A stretch of 64,000 nt of DNA. Origin: Thelonectria olida (lineage: Eukaryota; Ascomycota; Sordariomycetes; Hypocreales; Nectriaceae). Made by a program: the position numbers and the translations under genes. Positions within the stretch are counted from its first letter, which is position 1; every line of letters starts with the position of its first letter. Shown here piece by piece: positions 1 to 11,123 of the stretch. Below the pieces are notes generated by a model. That model saw nothing but the letters and a program-made list of their open reading frames with translations, was not told the origin of the DNA and ran no database searches. The stretch covers positions 124,001 through 188,000 of the forward strand of contig JAGPYM010000006.1 of the NCBI GenBank assembly GCA_020736575.1, in the 5' to 3' direction.

Positions 1-1153
1 CCGAAGCATAGCGCTCTTTGAGCTGTTGAATCCTGTCTTCAAATGTCTCCTCGTTTGCCGATGCCACGAGCTCATGCCATTTCCCGTAAAAGTCCTTCCA
101 CTCTTGGTGGCCTTGAGGCTCTTGAGCCGCATCGTTATGGCGCATAAAGCTTGGCTGGCAGTAACGCAGGACTGCCTTGTTGGCATGCCAAAGGCATAGA
201 AGCGATACTGCAGTCGGGAAGCAATGAGATACCGCATTCATGCAGGCGAGACAGCGGTCTGTAAGGATCACAGATGGCAGCCTTGCGCTACAGGCTTCGT
301 ACATTGAACGTAGCCGATCTAACGCCCAGATGTAGTCCTTCTCCTCCTCGCCGCTGAGGAAGGCGAAGGCAATGCAGAATGAGCGTTGACAGGCGTCAAC
401 ACCGACGATATCGAGAAGAGGCATCTTATACTTGTTTGTCTTGTATGTGCAGTCCAATATAAGTATATCCGGGTATGACTTGAGGTATGCTAGCGACTCT
501 GGGTGGGCAAACAACACAGCTGTAACCCGACCATCCTCATCAAAGCGTATTCGACTCCAGAAACCCTCTGCCTCAAGCTCATTAGCAAGAGCTTGTATTG
601 TGCTTTGACCCTTTTGCTGGTCTCGTTTGCCTTGTGCAATGCAGTTGTAGATGTCTTGCTGCGTAGCAAGAGACTCTGTGTTCTGACGTAGGTAGGATCT
701 AATCTCTTTCGGTGCTACTCCAGCGTTCGCAAGGTTGTTGATAGTTGACCTATCTGCATGGGATAGTTGACGATGGACTGGATGTGCAGACATGTTTGTG
801 CTTGGCTCGTGGTTGTGATGGGCAAACTCGCTGCCAGGACGGTGCGTAAGGCGCCATGTTGCCTTATCCAAGGCCTCCTTTGCAAGGACTGAGAATTGAC
901 ACCCTGTACGCCGTGTTGTAGTTGACCGTTGCCGTGCATCCGAGGATTTGGGAGGTGCTCCTCCACGGTCACAGCTGAAGAAAACAATTCGTCTGCCGCT
1001 CCGTGTTTTCTTCGACTTCCCAGTGACAAACGCATAGCCCCTGGGAGCTGCCCATGCATTGATCGCAGCGTGTAGGGCTTCCCGAGAGCCATACTCGCGT
1101 TCGGGAGGCAGACAGTCGTCAGAAAATTGACGAGTAGCTGTAACTGGATTCAT
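1..1153 (-). mobile_element. Mutator-like (MULE) transposase, 5' part, cut by window edge
   Basis: An uninterrupted frame of 384 codons runs from an ATG at 1153 leftwards off the window, so the C-terminus is missing but what is present has no stop or frameshift. Residues 20-130 resemble the FAR1/WRKY-GCM1 zinc-binding DNA-recognition region, with C61, C85 and the typical HHNHE motif near 112-116. Residues 205-384 are the MULE transposase core: LDCTYKTN with the first catalytic aspartate D234, the strand and helix around DIVGVDACQRSF, VILTDR with the second acidic residue D299, and the CLWH signature at 320-323. The third catalytic acid is not assigned and may lie beyond the edge. Family knowledge says such enzymes cut and paste DNA between long terminal inverted repeats. 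The intact frame suggests a recent or still functional copy. It resembles the Hop-type MULEs of fungi, but the family was not checked by alignment. Confidence 0.9.
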
Positions 1154-1285
1154 TCTGGGAGAGACAATTTGAGAAGATCGTTGCGCGGCGAAGTGAGGCT
1201 CTTCATCAACGGAAAAGGGGTAGCTACAAGCGATGCGCCTGGCTGGCATACAAGGATGTTGGGCTTACATAACTTCCTTACAGAC

Positions 1286-1334
1286 GCACCGGGTGCGCAA
1301 CACGTGACACTTACGTGCGCACCCGGGTGCGCAC
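1286..1334. repeat. GC-rich palindromes, probable end of the MULE
   Basis: Two near copies of a self-complementary block lie upstream of the transposase start: GCACCGGGTGCGCA at 1286-1299, and a perfect 20-bp palindrome at 1315-1334 centred on CCCGGG. Position and structure fit the outer part of a MULE terminal inverted repeat. The partner repeat is outside the window, so this is inference. Confidence 0.5.
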
Positions 1335-1875
1335 CTATTGGCGCCCATGGCTCGAACACGACAAGTCGTGACTTCCTAGGCTAGGAGACTGATCATTGAA
1401 GGACAATCCTCCATTGAGATGGATACTGACTTCCGGATCAGGAGTTTTCGCAAGCAATGGAGTGGCGCAGTCGCGGAGCGGAACAAAGAGTTTCGCTCGT
1501 GAGTGCCATGCACGGCATTGCGTTTCCATTGTTTGATCTGCCGTTTGATAGTTGGCGTATGCGACTTTCTCTTGTCTTATCCCCACGAGTTGCACTGCAT
1601 CGTCGCAGAGTATGTATTGGTCGGAGATCGCGTGTGAGATAGGGCTTGTGAAACACTCTAGGCTTCCACGTCAAACCACTGGACGTTACCGTCGCTTGTT
1701 GGAAGGTTTGTAAGAGGCTGCATGGAAAGGAGGCTGTGATGACAACTCGCGGGTACTTACACCACGCGCCTTGTTCCCGTGTTGGCAAATAAGGTACTGA
1801 GATCAAGTCGTGATCGTAAGTGTTTAGCGAGATAATCATTTCAATTCGAAAATTAATATATACCATGGTAAGATG
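1335..1875. other. Intergenic, transposon flank
   Basis: Lies between the presumed transposon end and the stop codon of the GT31-like gene. Open frames here overlap on both strands and show no recognisable domain. I see no gene. Confidence 0.6.
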
Positions 1876-3401
1876 TTATTGACAATTCCATCTTTGCAAT
1901 CTTTCCGGCAACCACCCACTGGTATGCATCAAAGACGTCTTGCGTTGAGACATAGCAGGCGCAAATCCCTGTCCCATCATCATCTTGTCATCCATCTTGC
2001 ACAAGTCTTCCACATAGCTCCACTCTACGCAGTCAGACCACCCTCTGCAGGCTGCCTCGCAGCTTGCCACGGACTCCCACGCTTTGCTCCAAAGTCCCGA
2101 GTCATACTCGCCCTCTGGAGCCGGCGGTGCGTCCTTGTTGGCAGACGTGACCTCATACAAGCTGGCCATGTTGTCCCACCACTGGATCGGCTTTTGTATC
2201 CTGGGGAGAATCATATCAAGAAAGAAGTCTTTGTGAAGGAGAGGTTTCTGCGCGCTTGCATTAGTCCATGAATTGGCTTGTCATTAAAATGAGCACCTAC
2301 CGTAAAATCCCATCGCTTCTCCAACTCAAAGTATTGGGAGACATCTCGATTATGCACCTTGTGCCAAGACATCAATGGATAGCACCAGTTGTGTTTACTA
2401 AAGGCGAACATCCAGTGGACCAGAGGGTTAAATCCCCAAGTGAACTTGCCGTCGCCACCGTTCTCTCCAAACTTGACTCCGTTGTTGTCAAGGGCATGGC
2501 CAAGGACCTGATCTCCACAGCAGTGATCTGCAGTGTACTGGTAGTAATCCTCCGTCATGTCTTTGTTGCGACCGAATGACTTCTCCCAAGCGCCGCGAGA
2601 CAGCGCAAAGCCGGCGCCGCCATGCGCAAAGACAACGTCTGACTTGGCTGCGTAGCTTCCAAGATAGTGGGGTTCGCGCCAGTCAAACGTGGACAGATAT
2701 GCCAGAATGTTGGGCATGAAGAGATACGAGTCGTCCTCCATGTAGATGTACCACTTGGCAGCTGGCCAATTCTTCCCCGCGTGTTGCATAAGAGGAACGA
2801 ACTTGTACTTGTCGATGATCCAGCCGCCCGTCGGACCCCATTCGTCGCCATTCACCCCCGAGGCCTCCGCGTAGTAGTTGTTTGCGATGTACTCGGGCAG
2901 TTGCCGGTAAACATCAAAGTCTGGCATCGACTTGGCTGATTCCGTCATGTTGGAGAGGACATCGATAATGTCGAACTTTCCTACTTTCTCAGGATAGTCG
3001 GAGTAGATGACAGTGTTCTTGGCGCTCTCGCTTTCACTGGCGAGAGTCGTTGACAAGTAGACCAGAAGCCGCTTCCACATGGTTGTGCCACCCGTCTTCA
3101 TAATGAGTAGAACATCGTCTCTGGCGAGCGAAGCAACAAGACCCCCATTCTGGGGCGAAGTAGTCGGGGCTACAGGCTCATCGGAGACAACGCTTGATGA
3201 GGTCGACGTGTTTCTTGATGGCTCATGATGGATTATCACCTCGTTGGTTTTCTCTGTTGACTCGGTCTCCTCTGTGAAAGAATCGGGAAATCTTGGCTCA
3301 GAGGTCCCCGTAGTAGGGTTCATTAAATAAAAGAAGAGCCCAACGCATGTTGCGATGATAATGGCTGGGACTAAACGATTGTTCCTGTATGTAACGATCA
3401 T
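1876..3401 (-). CDS. GT31/fringe-like glycosyltransferase, type II membrane protein
   Basis: Two exons, 3401-2301 and 2247-1876, joined across a 53-nt GT-AG intron with a CTAAT branch site, give about 490 residues. The frame is open upstream to 3431, but the first ATG is at 3401. A single hydrophobic segment at about residues 10-27 (VPAIIIATCVGLFFYLM) follows a short basic N-terminus, then a Ser/Thr/Glu-rich stem to about residue 90, the layout of a Golgi type II transferase. The catalytic part carries VLLIMKTGG, WYIYMEDDSYLF with the DxD-like metal site at about 222-224, and the HGGAGFALSRGAWE motif of fringe/DUF604-like fungal enzymes. Exon 2 adds a cysteine-rich tail (CEAACRGWSDCVEW) like a PAN/apple fragment. 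It is divergent from the GT2 synthase about 1.5 kb away. Sugar donor and acceptor are unknown. Confidence 0.85.
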
Positions 3402-4956
3402 GCTCGAGTCCTTGACACTTGAATTGTTCACTCAAGCGCAGTGGGATATTCGGTGGTGAAGAAATTTGGAAAGAGTGTACTCAGCAAGATCGATCAACAC
3501 CCTCCCAGTAGGGCTGATAATGACAAGGGAAGACATCTTGAACTCTGGCTGTCGGCGATTTCCTGAAGTGAACAGGGGTTTACAAGGGCCTAGATGCATC
3601 TCATATACGAAGTGACGTGTTCCACTTTGCCCGCAACGTGAACCAGGGTCTTTTTCAGCACCTTTGATGCGTGCAATTAAATTTCATCGCGCCGTAGTCC
3701 GCATGTGAAGAATTGAGTTCGAATACACTCGGTCCGGCCCGGATCTTCTAAAGTCGACGAGTTGAGATCGGCCGCCATGATCGGTGGCGTTAAATTTTGC
3801 GTAGATTTACTCCATCCACGCTCAACGCATTCCTCAAAATAAGCGACGAAGCGACGCCCAGCTTGCAGTCCATTGGCTAGTTTGGAGGCAACTTGGGGTC
3901 TTTCCTTAGCGTCGGAAATGGCGGGCATGAGGCCAAGTGCTCGCATGCTGTCCGAATGTTACCTTGGCTTGGGCACGCTGGCCGTTCAAGAGCATCCCTG
4001 ATGAGTCCCCTTTTCATTCTCGTCCATATCCGAGATCTCTCCGCAATTTGTCACTGGTGGATTTCGCCGCGGCCCCCTTACGAGGACTGTATTTGTCCGA
4101 GTTCTCCTGCCCCTAATTAGGCATGGCACCCAGGCTGAAGCGAGCTAATTGCTTGACAACTGTAGATCCCTATACTCTTGTGAAGAAATTGCCTCTGTGG
4201 TCAGTGCTTTGTTAGTCTCCTAGGAGTGGCTTTGAGAAAAAGAATACGAACAAAAGGTAGGCTGAAGCGTTCCTCGGTTGTAACGTATCAAAAGAGCTGC
4301 AGCAGATGTCGTATCCAGGCGGCTTTTCCTATAACAAACATCCGCACCGACTTTTCTGTGCCATTTCATCGCATCATCGCGTCTATTCCTGCAGAAGTTA
4401 GTCTCGACACGCCATGAAATTCTGCCTCTAATTTTGGAAATGGCCGAATCCAAGCTAGGTTGACCCTGTCTTGCGTGTCTGAGCATTGCTCGTGCTACCT
4501 GATAGACGCATGAGTCACAGCGACACCCGATCAGTCTCTCTTGGCAAATGTGACCCAAGGAGAGAGTCATTTACTTCGTAACTACGTCCCAAGCCGCGAT
4601 GCCAAAATAGGAACGAGCAATGGACATGATCCTAGTCACGCCCGGTGGTTGAACGCTGAAAGCCGTTGAAAGTGCGGTTGCATCCAGGATGAATGAGGCC
4701 ATTAATCATTTTAATTATAGACGATGCCGTTTTTTCCACGCTACAAATGCCGCCTCAGCCGGAGTATTTCACTTTTGGAGACAGCTTAGCTCCTCATGAC
4801 TTCCTGAGAAGGAGTTTTGTGGCTGTCCTTCCTTTTTTTTTCTCTATCTTTCGTTTGACCGACAGTTGACTGACAGTTGTTATCTTGTTTGTGTCTCTTG
4901 TAAGATCAAAAACCCATCAGACAATCTTTCCCAGATCAGGTCTCAAGACTCTGAAG
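3402..4956. promoter_or_regulatory. Divergent intergenic region between the two glycosyltransferases
   Basis: About 1.5 kb separates the 5' ends of the GT31-like and GT2 genes. A pyrimidine-rich tract (4826-4853), common in filamentous fungal promoters, precedes the GT2 start. The short open frames inside show no domain and are treated as noise. Confidence 0.5.
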
Positions 4957-6852
4957 ATGAACATCAAGATGTTACAAGACCAGCAGCTGCCAGCCGTTGA
5001 TCGTGAGAAATCCATCAGTTGGACCCGGAAGTTGTTCAACGTGATAGGATGTCTCCTAGCCTTGCCGGTATATTGGATGATGACAATGAGTTCTCATTTC
5101 CCTGTTACGCTGGATCTCGTCTGCACAATCGCTTTGGCCGAGTTGAACCGATTCGTCAACGAAGGTCGAAGAATGTCGTTTTATGCTCAACAGTCTCGGC
5201 CGCGCAGCAAAATAGATTCTGAAAAGATGGACTTGGAAAAACAAGCTGCATGCCCTAGACTTGACTGTCTTGCTGCCGTTGTTGGGTGGAGAGAAGACCC
5301 GGCTCTGTTCACCCGAGCACTGGAGAGTTACAAGTCAACCAAGCATTGCGCTTTTATGTTAGTGGGGATTGATGGTGATGAGGAGGGTGACCAAGACATG
5401 GTCCAAGTTTTTAACAAGGTAAGTCATCTTTGTTTGATGCATGGCTACTCAACAGTCTGTGCCAACTCATAATGCCATAGGTGTATCCGCGCCAGTCAAG
5501 GACAATTCGCATTTCAGAACCCTTGGGAGTTGCAGCCGAGCACTGTCTGTCCAAGATCATCTCCATGCGAAAACAGTATGACGAAGATGTGAACGAAAAG
5601 GAATGCCACGACCTCGCTCTGCGCCACTGCATTCAACTTGCCCGCATCACCCTCGAGCAAGAAAAGATCAAATTCGGCGGAGTTGACGGAGTGCGACAGT
5701 TGTGCATTCAGCAGAAGCACATGCACAAGAAAGGAATCATGTTCACTACGTACATTTTCGCTCTTGTTATTGCTGATATGATTGGGGTCGAGTTTCTCTG
5801 GTCGTCCGACTCGGACACGTTGGTTTTGCCGGACTCGATTGAGCGCACCGTCAACTCCATCGCCGCCGACTCCAGCATCGGAGGAGCGAGTTCTGGCCTC
5901 ATCGTGCACAACGAAACAGAGACGACCGTGACAAAGCTATCTGCTACTGTCTACTGGGGTGAGTTGTACCTCACCCGGTCTACCCCAGCTGCGACCGCGA
6001 CCAGTGACTGTCAGAGCGGACCAAGCACTCTGTTTAGACTTGCGGCGTTACCGGGAATTCTCATGCCATGGTACCTACAGACGGTCATGGGCAAGCGAAT
6101 GGTGAGTGAGTTCTATCACTTTGTTTTGCACCAAAACTAATCTTGCCCGTTAGATCATCAACGAGGATCGACATTTGACCACCAACCTTCTCGCTCGGGG
6201 CTGGGGTGTTGTGTTTGCTTCGGATGTTTTGACCTCAACAGAAACCCCCACGACTCTCTCGAGATGGATCATGCAACAAGTAAGATGGGGGCGGGCTACG
6301 CATATCGAGTCTCTCCTTCAGCCAAAAGTGTACCTCATGAGCCACCCGCTTCTCTTCTACGGAATGGCTAAGCGCGAATCGGGCCCCGTCCTAGCCGCCG
6401 TCTCAGTCATCTATTACTTCTTCACTTCTCGGTCACTCTTTAACATTTGCGTGTTTGACCTCGCGATGCGGATGGCAATGGGAACGTGTTACAACATGCT
6501 TCGAAACCCTCAACGACTTAGTCGGCGTGGCTTGGGTTGGGTTCTGCCTGGCATCCTTTTTTACTACATTCCCCTTCCAGCGATTCACGTCTGGAGTATG
6601 ATGACACTCACAGCTGACGGTTGGGGAACCACAATGCGAGCCGCAACGGAACAATCCCGGGCATCTAGCGTTCGGAAGGCGTGGTGGGAAGTAGGCTTCT
6701 TCATCGTATGGATGGGTATTGTTGGAGGATCGGCGGCCAAGTGGGCTGCCACGTCCTATAATCTCGAATATCAGACTCGAATGATGTCGATAGTATTATG
6801 TACTTCAGTGTGTGCCATCGTCAGTTGGATGATGGTGATAGGGAGGAAGTAG
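4957..6852 (+). CDS. Processive family 2 glycosyltransferase (polysaccharide synthase)
   Basis: Three exons, 4957-5418, 5481-6101 and 6154-6852, all phase 0, give 593 residues. The first ATG is at 4957. The GT2 signature set is complete: GIDGDEEGD (about 138-145), the DxD in SSDSDT (264-266), the catalytic ED in IINEDRHL (365-366) and QQVRW (402-406), which marks processive enzymes such as chitin, cellulose and hyaluronan synthases. Hydrophobic segments lie near residues 27-46 and 51-62 and in at least four places after QQVRW, placing the catalytic loop on the cytoplasmic face. It lacks the myosin, cytochrome b5 and long N-terminal parts of chitin synthases. The size and motif order match the fungal GT2 proteins reported to be needed for hyphal growth on solid surfaces, but this assignment was not checked by alignment. 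The polymer made is unknown. Confidence 0.88.
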
Positions 6853-7278
6853 GAATCTGCCCTCGCTGTAAAACTAATATCATTTGTTCATCGCACAAGA
6901 ATTTCAACTGAACATCCTGATGAAAATATTTCCGGTGTCGACCATGTGCCGCCAAGTCCTGATATTGACAGGTTTAGTCGAGCATACGTGAGCCAAATGT
7001 TTATTGTTGGAGCCAGAGCTATTGTTCTTGGCCGCCCGAGCTTTGGTTGGATTGCTGAGAAGGTCAGTTAGCCTGGGCCTGCGTCGGCTGGAACATTTAT
7101 GACCAAGGGACGTAGCTGCCCCATGACTAAGATCTTGCTACGAATGTTAAGGGCATGCTCCAGTGGCGGGCTAACAATCGAAAACGGCGCGAGAGCTACT
7201 AAATGATCCATGGCTAAAGGTATAAGTATAAATAGTTATAAATATATTATTGTATAATATTAGTAGAAAGTAAAATTT
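6853..7278. other. Intergenic, convergent 3' ends
   Basis: Lies between the stop codons of the GT2 gene and the UPC2-type regulator. It becomes AT-rich towards 7200-7270, consistent with 3' UTR and poly(A) signals. No gene seen. Confidence 0.6.
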
Positions 7279-8694
7279 CTAGTTTGGCACCCAACCAAGT
7301 TCCTCCATTGGCCAGATAATCCAGGTTCGGTGCTCTTCGTTAAGATGAGAATATATCAAGTCCATTAGGTAGTTAACCCATCCATCCAGCCACCATTGTC
7401 TTGACAATTTATTCAAAAGAACACAAAAGTAGGCAAATATAACAAGTGCCTCCTGCTCCTTGTCCGCTAATAATGGGAGAAAATCCTCAGACCTAATCAC
7501 CCAATAAAAAATGTCTACCAGGTCTTTCTGGCCTTGTGTCTCATAGAAGACACCGAATGTTTGGTTTAATGCACACAAAGCATCGTTGTAGATGCGACGG
7601 CGATCCAGGTCACTGACTGATTCATCGACCAAGCGACGCAAGTCCCGTACATAATCAACCCGGAAAACCTGATTGTGAGCCTCTAGGTGCTGGCATGCCT
7701 TTGACATGAGACAGGAGAAGGGTCCGGCCAAGATTTGGTTGTTCGAGATACTAATGAAGCTCTTGCAGCCACTAATTAAAGTCATCCATGGAGGGTAAGT
7801 CCAAGTTCCATCACTAGGTGAACTCGCGAACGCTAAGTCCAAGTGTTAGCAAGCACCTGAATACAGCATCTAAAAGAAATACCAACCAAAATAAATAGTC
7901 AGGATAGAGAAGGCGAACAAGCCCTCGGTATTCTCCTCTTTTAGATTATCCATTAACTGGGTTGCAGTATTTGAGGCCCGGTTATGAAAAGAGATGGCAG
8001 TTTCGCGTAGTGCGTTTCTCCTACTTGGTGAGAAGTGTCCCAGATGCAAGGCTGAGAGGGAAAGGATAGCGAGCATGGCGCACTCGCAGGTAAAGGAGAG
8101 CTTAACGACTCGAACTCGCCATAAATCTCGGATCAGTGAATCATCGCTGAGAGTGGCGTGTGTCGAGGTGCAAAAATGATGCAAGAGCTCGAGGTCAAGC
8201 ATATTAAGACCAGAGGACGGGGATGGGGCTTGGGGCAACGCGCTCGGTTGGTGGTGTGGTTGTTGTCGGTGCGGCACTTCAAAGCGGCATTCCTCACCGC
8301 GCCTGATACAGTTCCTGCAGATAGGCTTTTCTTCACTGCACTGGGAATGTGGATTAGTTCCAATTCACACAAGGTGGAACGAGCTGACGCGGTCCAGGTC
8401 AGGTCCTGGGAGGCGAGGGTTTCTGCATGCAGTTGAGGCAGGATGACATAATATTCTTGTCGATATGCCGCGGGTAACAAAGTGGACGTCCTGGGCCGGC
8501 AAGGCATAAGAAACCAAGAAAGGACTCCTCAAAGCAAAATAGGAACAGGATCTGTTATAGCATAGGAGAGATGAACTTACTTTTATTTTTCGTTGTTTGC
8601 ACGCCTTGCAACCCGTCCGGGATTTAGTGTGGGGTTTTCTCGGTTTTGCAATCCGAGACCCAGATGCGTGGAGTGAGTCTGGCGTGCTTGCCAT
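7279..8694 (-). CDS. Zn2Cys6 transcription factor, UPC2 (sterol uptake control) type
   Basis: Three exons, 8694-8581, 8340-7887 and 7832-7279, give 373 residues. The first intron (240 nt) is unusually long for this window and splits the zinc cluster. Splicing restores a complete Cys-X2-Cys-X6-Cys-X6-Cys-X2-Cys-X6-Cys cluster with cysteines at 29, 32, 39, 46, 49 and 56. The second intron begins with the weaker donor GTTGGT, has a GCTAAC branch site, and keeps the frame. The short linker and the C-terminal all-helical region (LDLELLHHF, ALSALHLGH, then WWLDGW near the end) match the UPC2/sterol-uptake-control subfamily of fungal regulators. A pair of RTA1-like genes starts 1.7-2.4 kb upstream, and similar TCCGA-containing sites occur in both promoter regions, so RTA1 control is a reasonable guess. 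Confidence 0.85.
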
Positions 8695-9404
8695 TGGGCT
8701 TTAAGAAGGGCTGGAACCTTCCCACTCCTCGGATTGAGTGAGCGAGGAAGAATTGTCTATCCGGAAGAAGACAAGTAAAGGAAAAGGGAAAAAAGGAGGA
8801 TGGCAAACTGTCGGTGGCTTGACCTGGATTAACCGTTGCCTCCTTCGGATCGAAGGTACGAGTTAATCCGAGCGAACGACGTGGGTCATTTTGATCCACT
8901 ACGCTAATGGATCCGAGGCCGATATGCGAGGTCCGAAGAGGTCCGAAGAGGGGTGCAAACAAGCAAGTGGGAGGCGCACATCTGTCACTCAACTGGGCGG
9001 GTGGTTTTAATTAGATAGAGGATTGCCACGAGGCCCAATTGTCAACACGCTAATGCAGCTACCCAGGGGGCATTATCCATGGAACTCGGGAGTGTGAAGA
9101 GCTCAAGACCGGGGTCGGCGGCCTTTGGAGAGAATGCCATCTCCCGCCATTTTATTACACCTGTATTGACCTCTTTAGGCCTCTTCCGGAACTTCAATGG
9201 TCTACCTAGAAACACATACATAGAAAGGAAGAGAAACAAAAAAGACCCCTTCCCTCGAGTACCCAGATACTTGGCGAGCACCGACCGTATCTCCACTCTC
9301 ATCATCGTCAAGTAAACTTGGCAGTGTGACGGCCAATCATCAGGAGTGCTGTCGGAGTAAGGAAGCGAAACATGTTCTATGGCCGAACATGAGTCATTGA
9401 TGTT
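8695..9404. promoter_or_regulatory. Promoter region of the UPC2-type regulator with repeated TCCGA sites
   Basis: Holds CTTCGGAT at 8843-8850 with ATCCGA at 8866-8871 in opposite orientation, and two tandem GGTCCGAAGA units at about 8930-8950. These resemble the paired half-sites bound by Zn2Cys6 dimers. The rest (about 8960-9404) shows no gene. Confidence 0.45.
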
Positions 9405-10445
9405 TCACTCCGCCCAATAAAACTGAATGCCACGCCTCACGGCGGTTCCTCCTCGTCTCAACTTCGCATTAAGCTCGCTAGGATGCTCCCATGCGAAAAG
9501 CACCATGGTCAAAAACATCAAGACGCCGTCAAAGATGTACAGATAAGCCTCGTGGGTAATCAGGTAGCCCGAATTCCCCTGCGCATACTCGATTAAGCGA
9601 AAGACCGAACGCACCATGATCAATCCTGCCGCGATGTACAAGACCACCAGGTACTTTTGCCAGGGAATATTTAATGCGTGGACCTTTGGGGATAGAACGT
9701 TCGAGAATCTCCTGTGGAAAATAAGGGTCGTTATGGCAAATAACGAAAAAAAGATAATTTGCACAATGAGTCCGATGATTACAATGCGCTCGCCGTTGTG
9801 GAGCGCCTCGACCGTGCCAGCAGCCATCATACCACCGCCTGTGAGTAGACATTAGAAAGATTAATCAACCCATATGACCCGATGAAGCGATTGTACTTAC
9901 CTGCGCCTTGGAGAACAAAGGACAGAACGTCCCCAAGCACGAACATTTTTGTCAGCCATGTCCTTCTGATGGGAGAATAGTTCTCTCCGTCGGTAACGAG
10001 GATGATCCGGCCCAGGATCATGTAGATGCTTGCTGCAAACAGGGCTGGCGAGACGAGTAAAAGCAACGTCTGTACAATGTATGGTTTGACGGTCCAGTTG
10101 GGGCTCTCGCTGGAAGACACAGCCCTCTATGATAGAGGTTAGCACAGGAACACGTGAGAATTTCAACGGGAGTACTTGCACCAATGTAGCCTATGAACTG
10201 CACTGTTGCGAATATTAGTTAGCATTCGCGATCACTGGAAAGCCGTGACTGAGTTAAGCCTTACTGAACCCACCAATGACGAAACATGTGAAGAACCATG
10301 TTTTCGTCCTGACGAGCTGGTACAGGTGCAACCCGGTGATGGCCATGAAGAGGAGAGTGAAAATGACGGCTGCTGCCATGGAGGGGTCATATCGGTAAAG
10401 TTTGAAGAGGGCATCATCTCTAGCTTCATGCCCAGACACAGCCAT
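9405..10445 (-). CDS. RTA1-like seven-transmembrane protein (paralogue A)
   Basis: Four exons, 10445-10265, 10202-10180, 10126-9901 and 9838-9405, give 287 residues. RTA1 hallmarks run through all junctions: LYRYDPSMAAAVIF at the N-terminus, FIGYIG, ALFAASIYMILGRI, DVLSFVLQGAGGG, FRLIEYAQG and EAYLYIFDGVLM. Seven hydrophobic segments can be counted. RTA1/RSB1 relatives are lipid-translocating or lipid-stress-resistance proteins of the plasma membrane. Exon 2 is only 23 nt. The intron after it works best with a GC donor (GCAAGT at 10179), which keeps the family-conserved Arg after GYIG; a GT donor one base pair inward paired with a later AG would also stay in frame but lose that Arg. It is divergent from paralogue B, which shares most motifs. 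Confidence 0.88.
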
Positions 10446-11123
10446 GGTTGTAAACGAACGAGGTTACGGAAGGAATAGTTAACCCAAGAGGCAGCAACTT
10501 CGAAATGGGCTAGAAGGCAGAAGGAAAGGAAGAAACAAAGAATCAATGAGCGATGGAATGAACGAACAATGAGAAAGAAAGGGATGAAATCAGAGTGTTG
10601 TGTATGATCTGGTGGAAGTATTGATGGAGGAGATGACTCTTTTTATTGTGAAGGGCAAGCCATAGGAGCTCTAAATGGCCGTCGACGCAAGATGACATGG
10701 ATATTCCTGCCGACATCCTAGCGCAAGCAAGGCGAGGCACATTTGGGCCAAAACGCTTTCGGAGACTTGGCGTGAGGCGCCTCACTCGGATTCGATGCGA
10801 AGTACGAGAGAGTACGAGGAAATGACGCAGTCAAAGGTTCCACACCTAGAGTATACATAATTATTCTCAGGGACATGGTGGATCCGGGTCCCCTTCGGAT
10901 ATCAATGCGAGAATCCGAAGTACGAAAATAAGTGAGGCGAGTTGGATCCAATATACAGTTATAAAGGTAGGTGGCTATGCACTATGCGCTCTTGATGAAG
11001 ACTCATGTTGGCTACGAGGGAAGATCCGCCGACTGTTTGAATTTGAAACCTCTCCAATCTCAGCTTCCTGACCTTGTTTCTTGTCTCTTGTCTTGCATCT
11101 TTGGCACGCATCAACCTCCAGAC
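10446..11123. promoter_or_regulatory. Bidirectional promoter of the RTA1 pair with an inverted repeat
   Basis: Contains CTTCGGAT (10894-10901) and its reverse complement ATCCGAAG (10914-10921) separated by 12 bases, a layout typical of a dimeric Zn2Cys6 site, and the related CTCGGATTCGATGCGAAGTA nearby at about 10785-10804. The nearest Zn2Cys6 gene carries the same words in its own upstream region. Confidence 0.45.

Noticed and set aside
3677..4570. Open frames between the two glycosyltransferases
   Set aside because: Short, on both strands, without domain, start context or splice signals; the region reads as a divergent promoter.
8133..8507. 124-codon minus-strand frame over the zinc-cluster intron
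   Set aside because: It is out of frame with both exons of the UPC2-type regulator; splicing at 8580/8341 gives a perfect zinc cluster instead.
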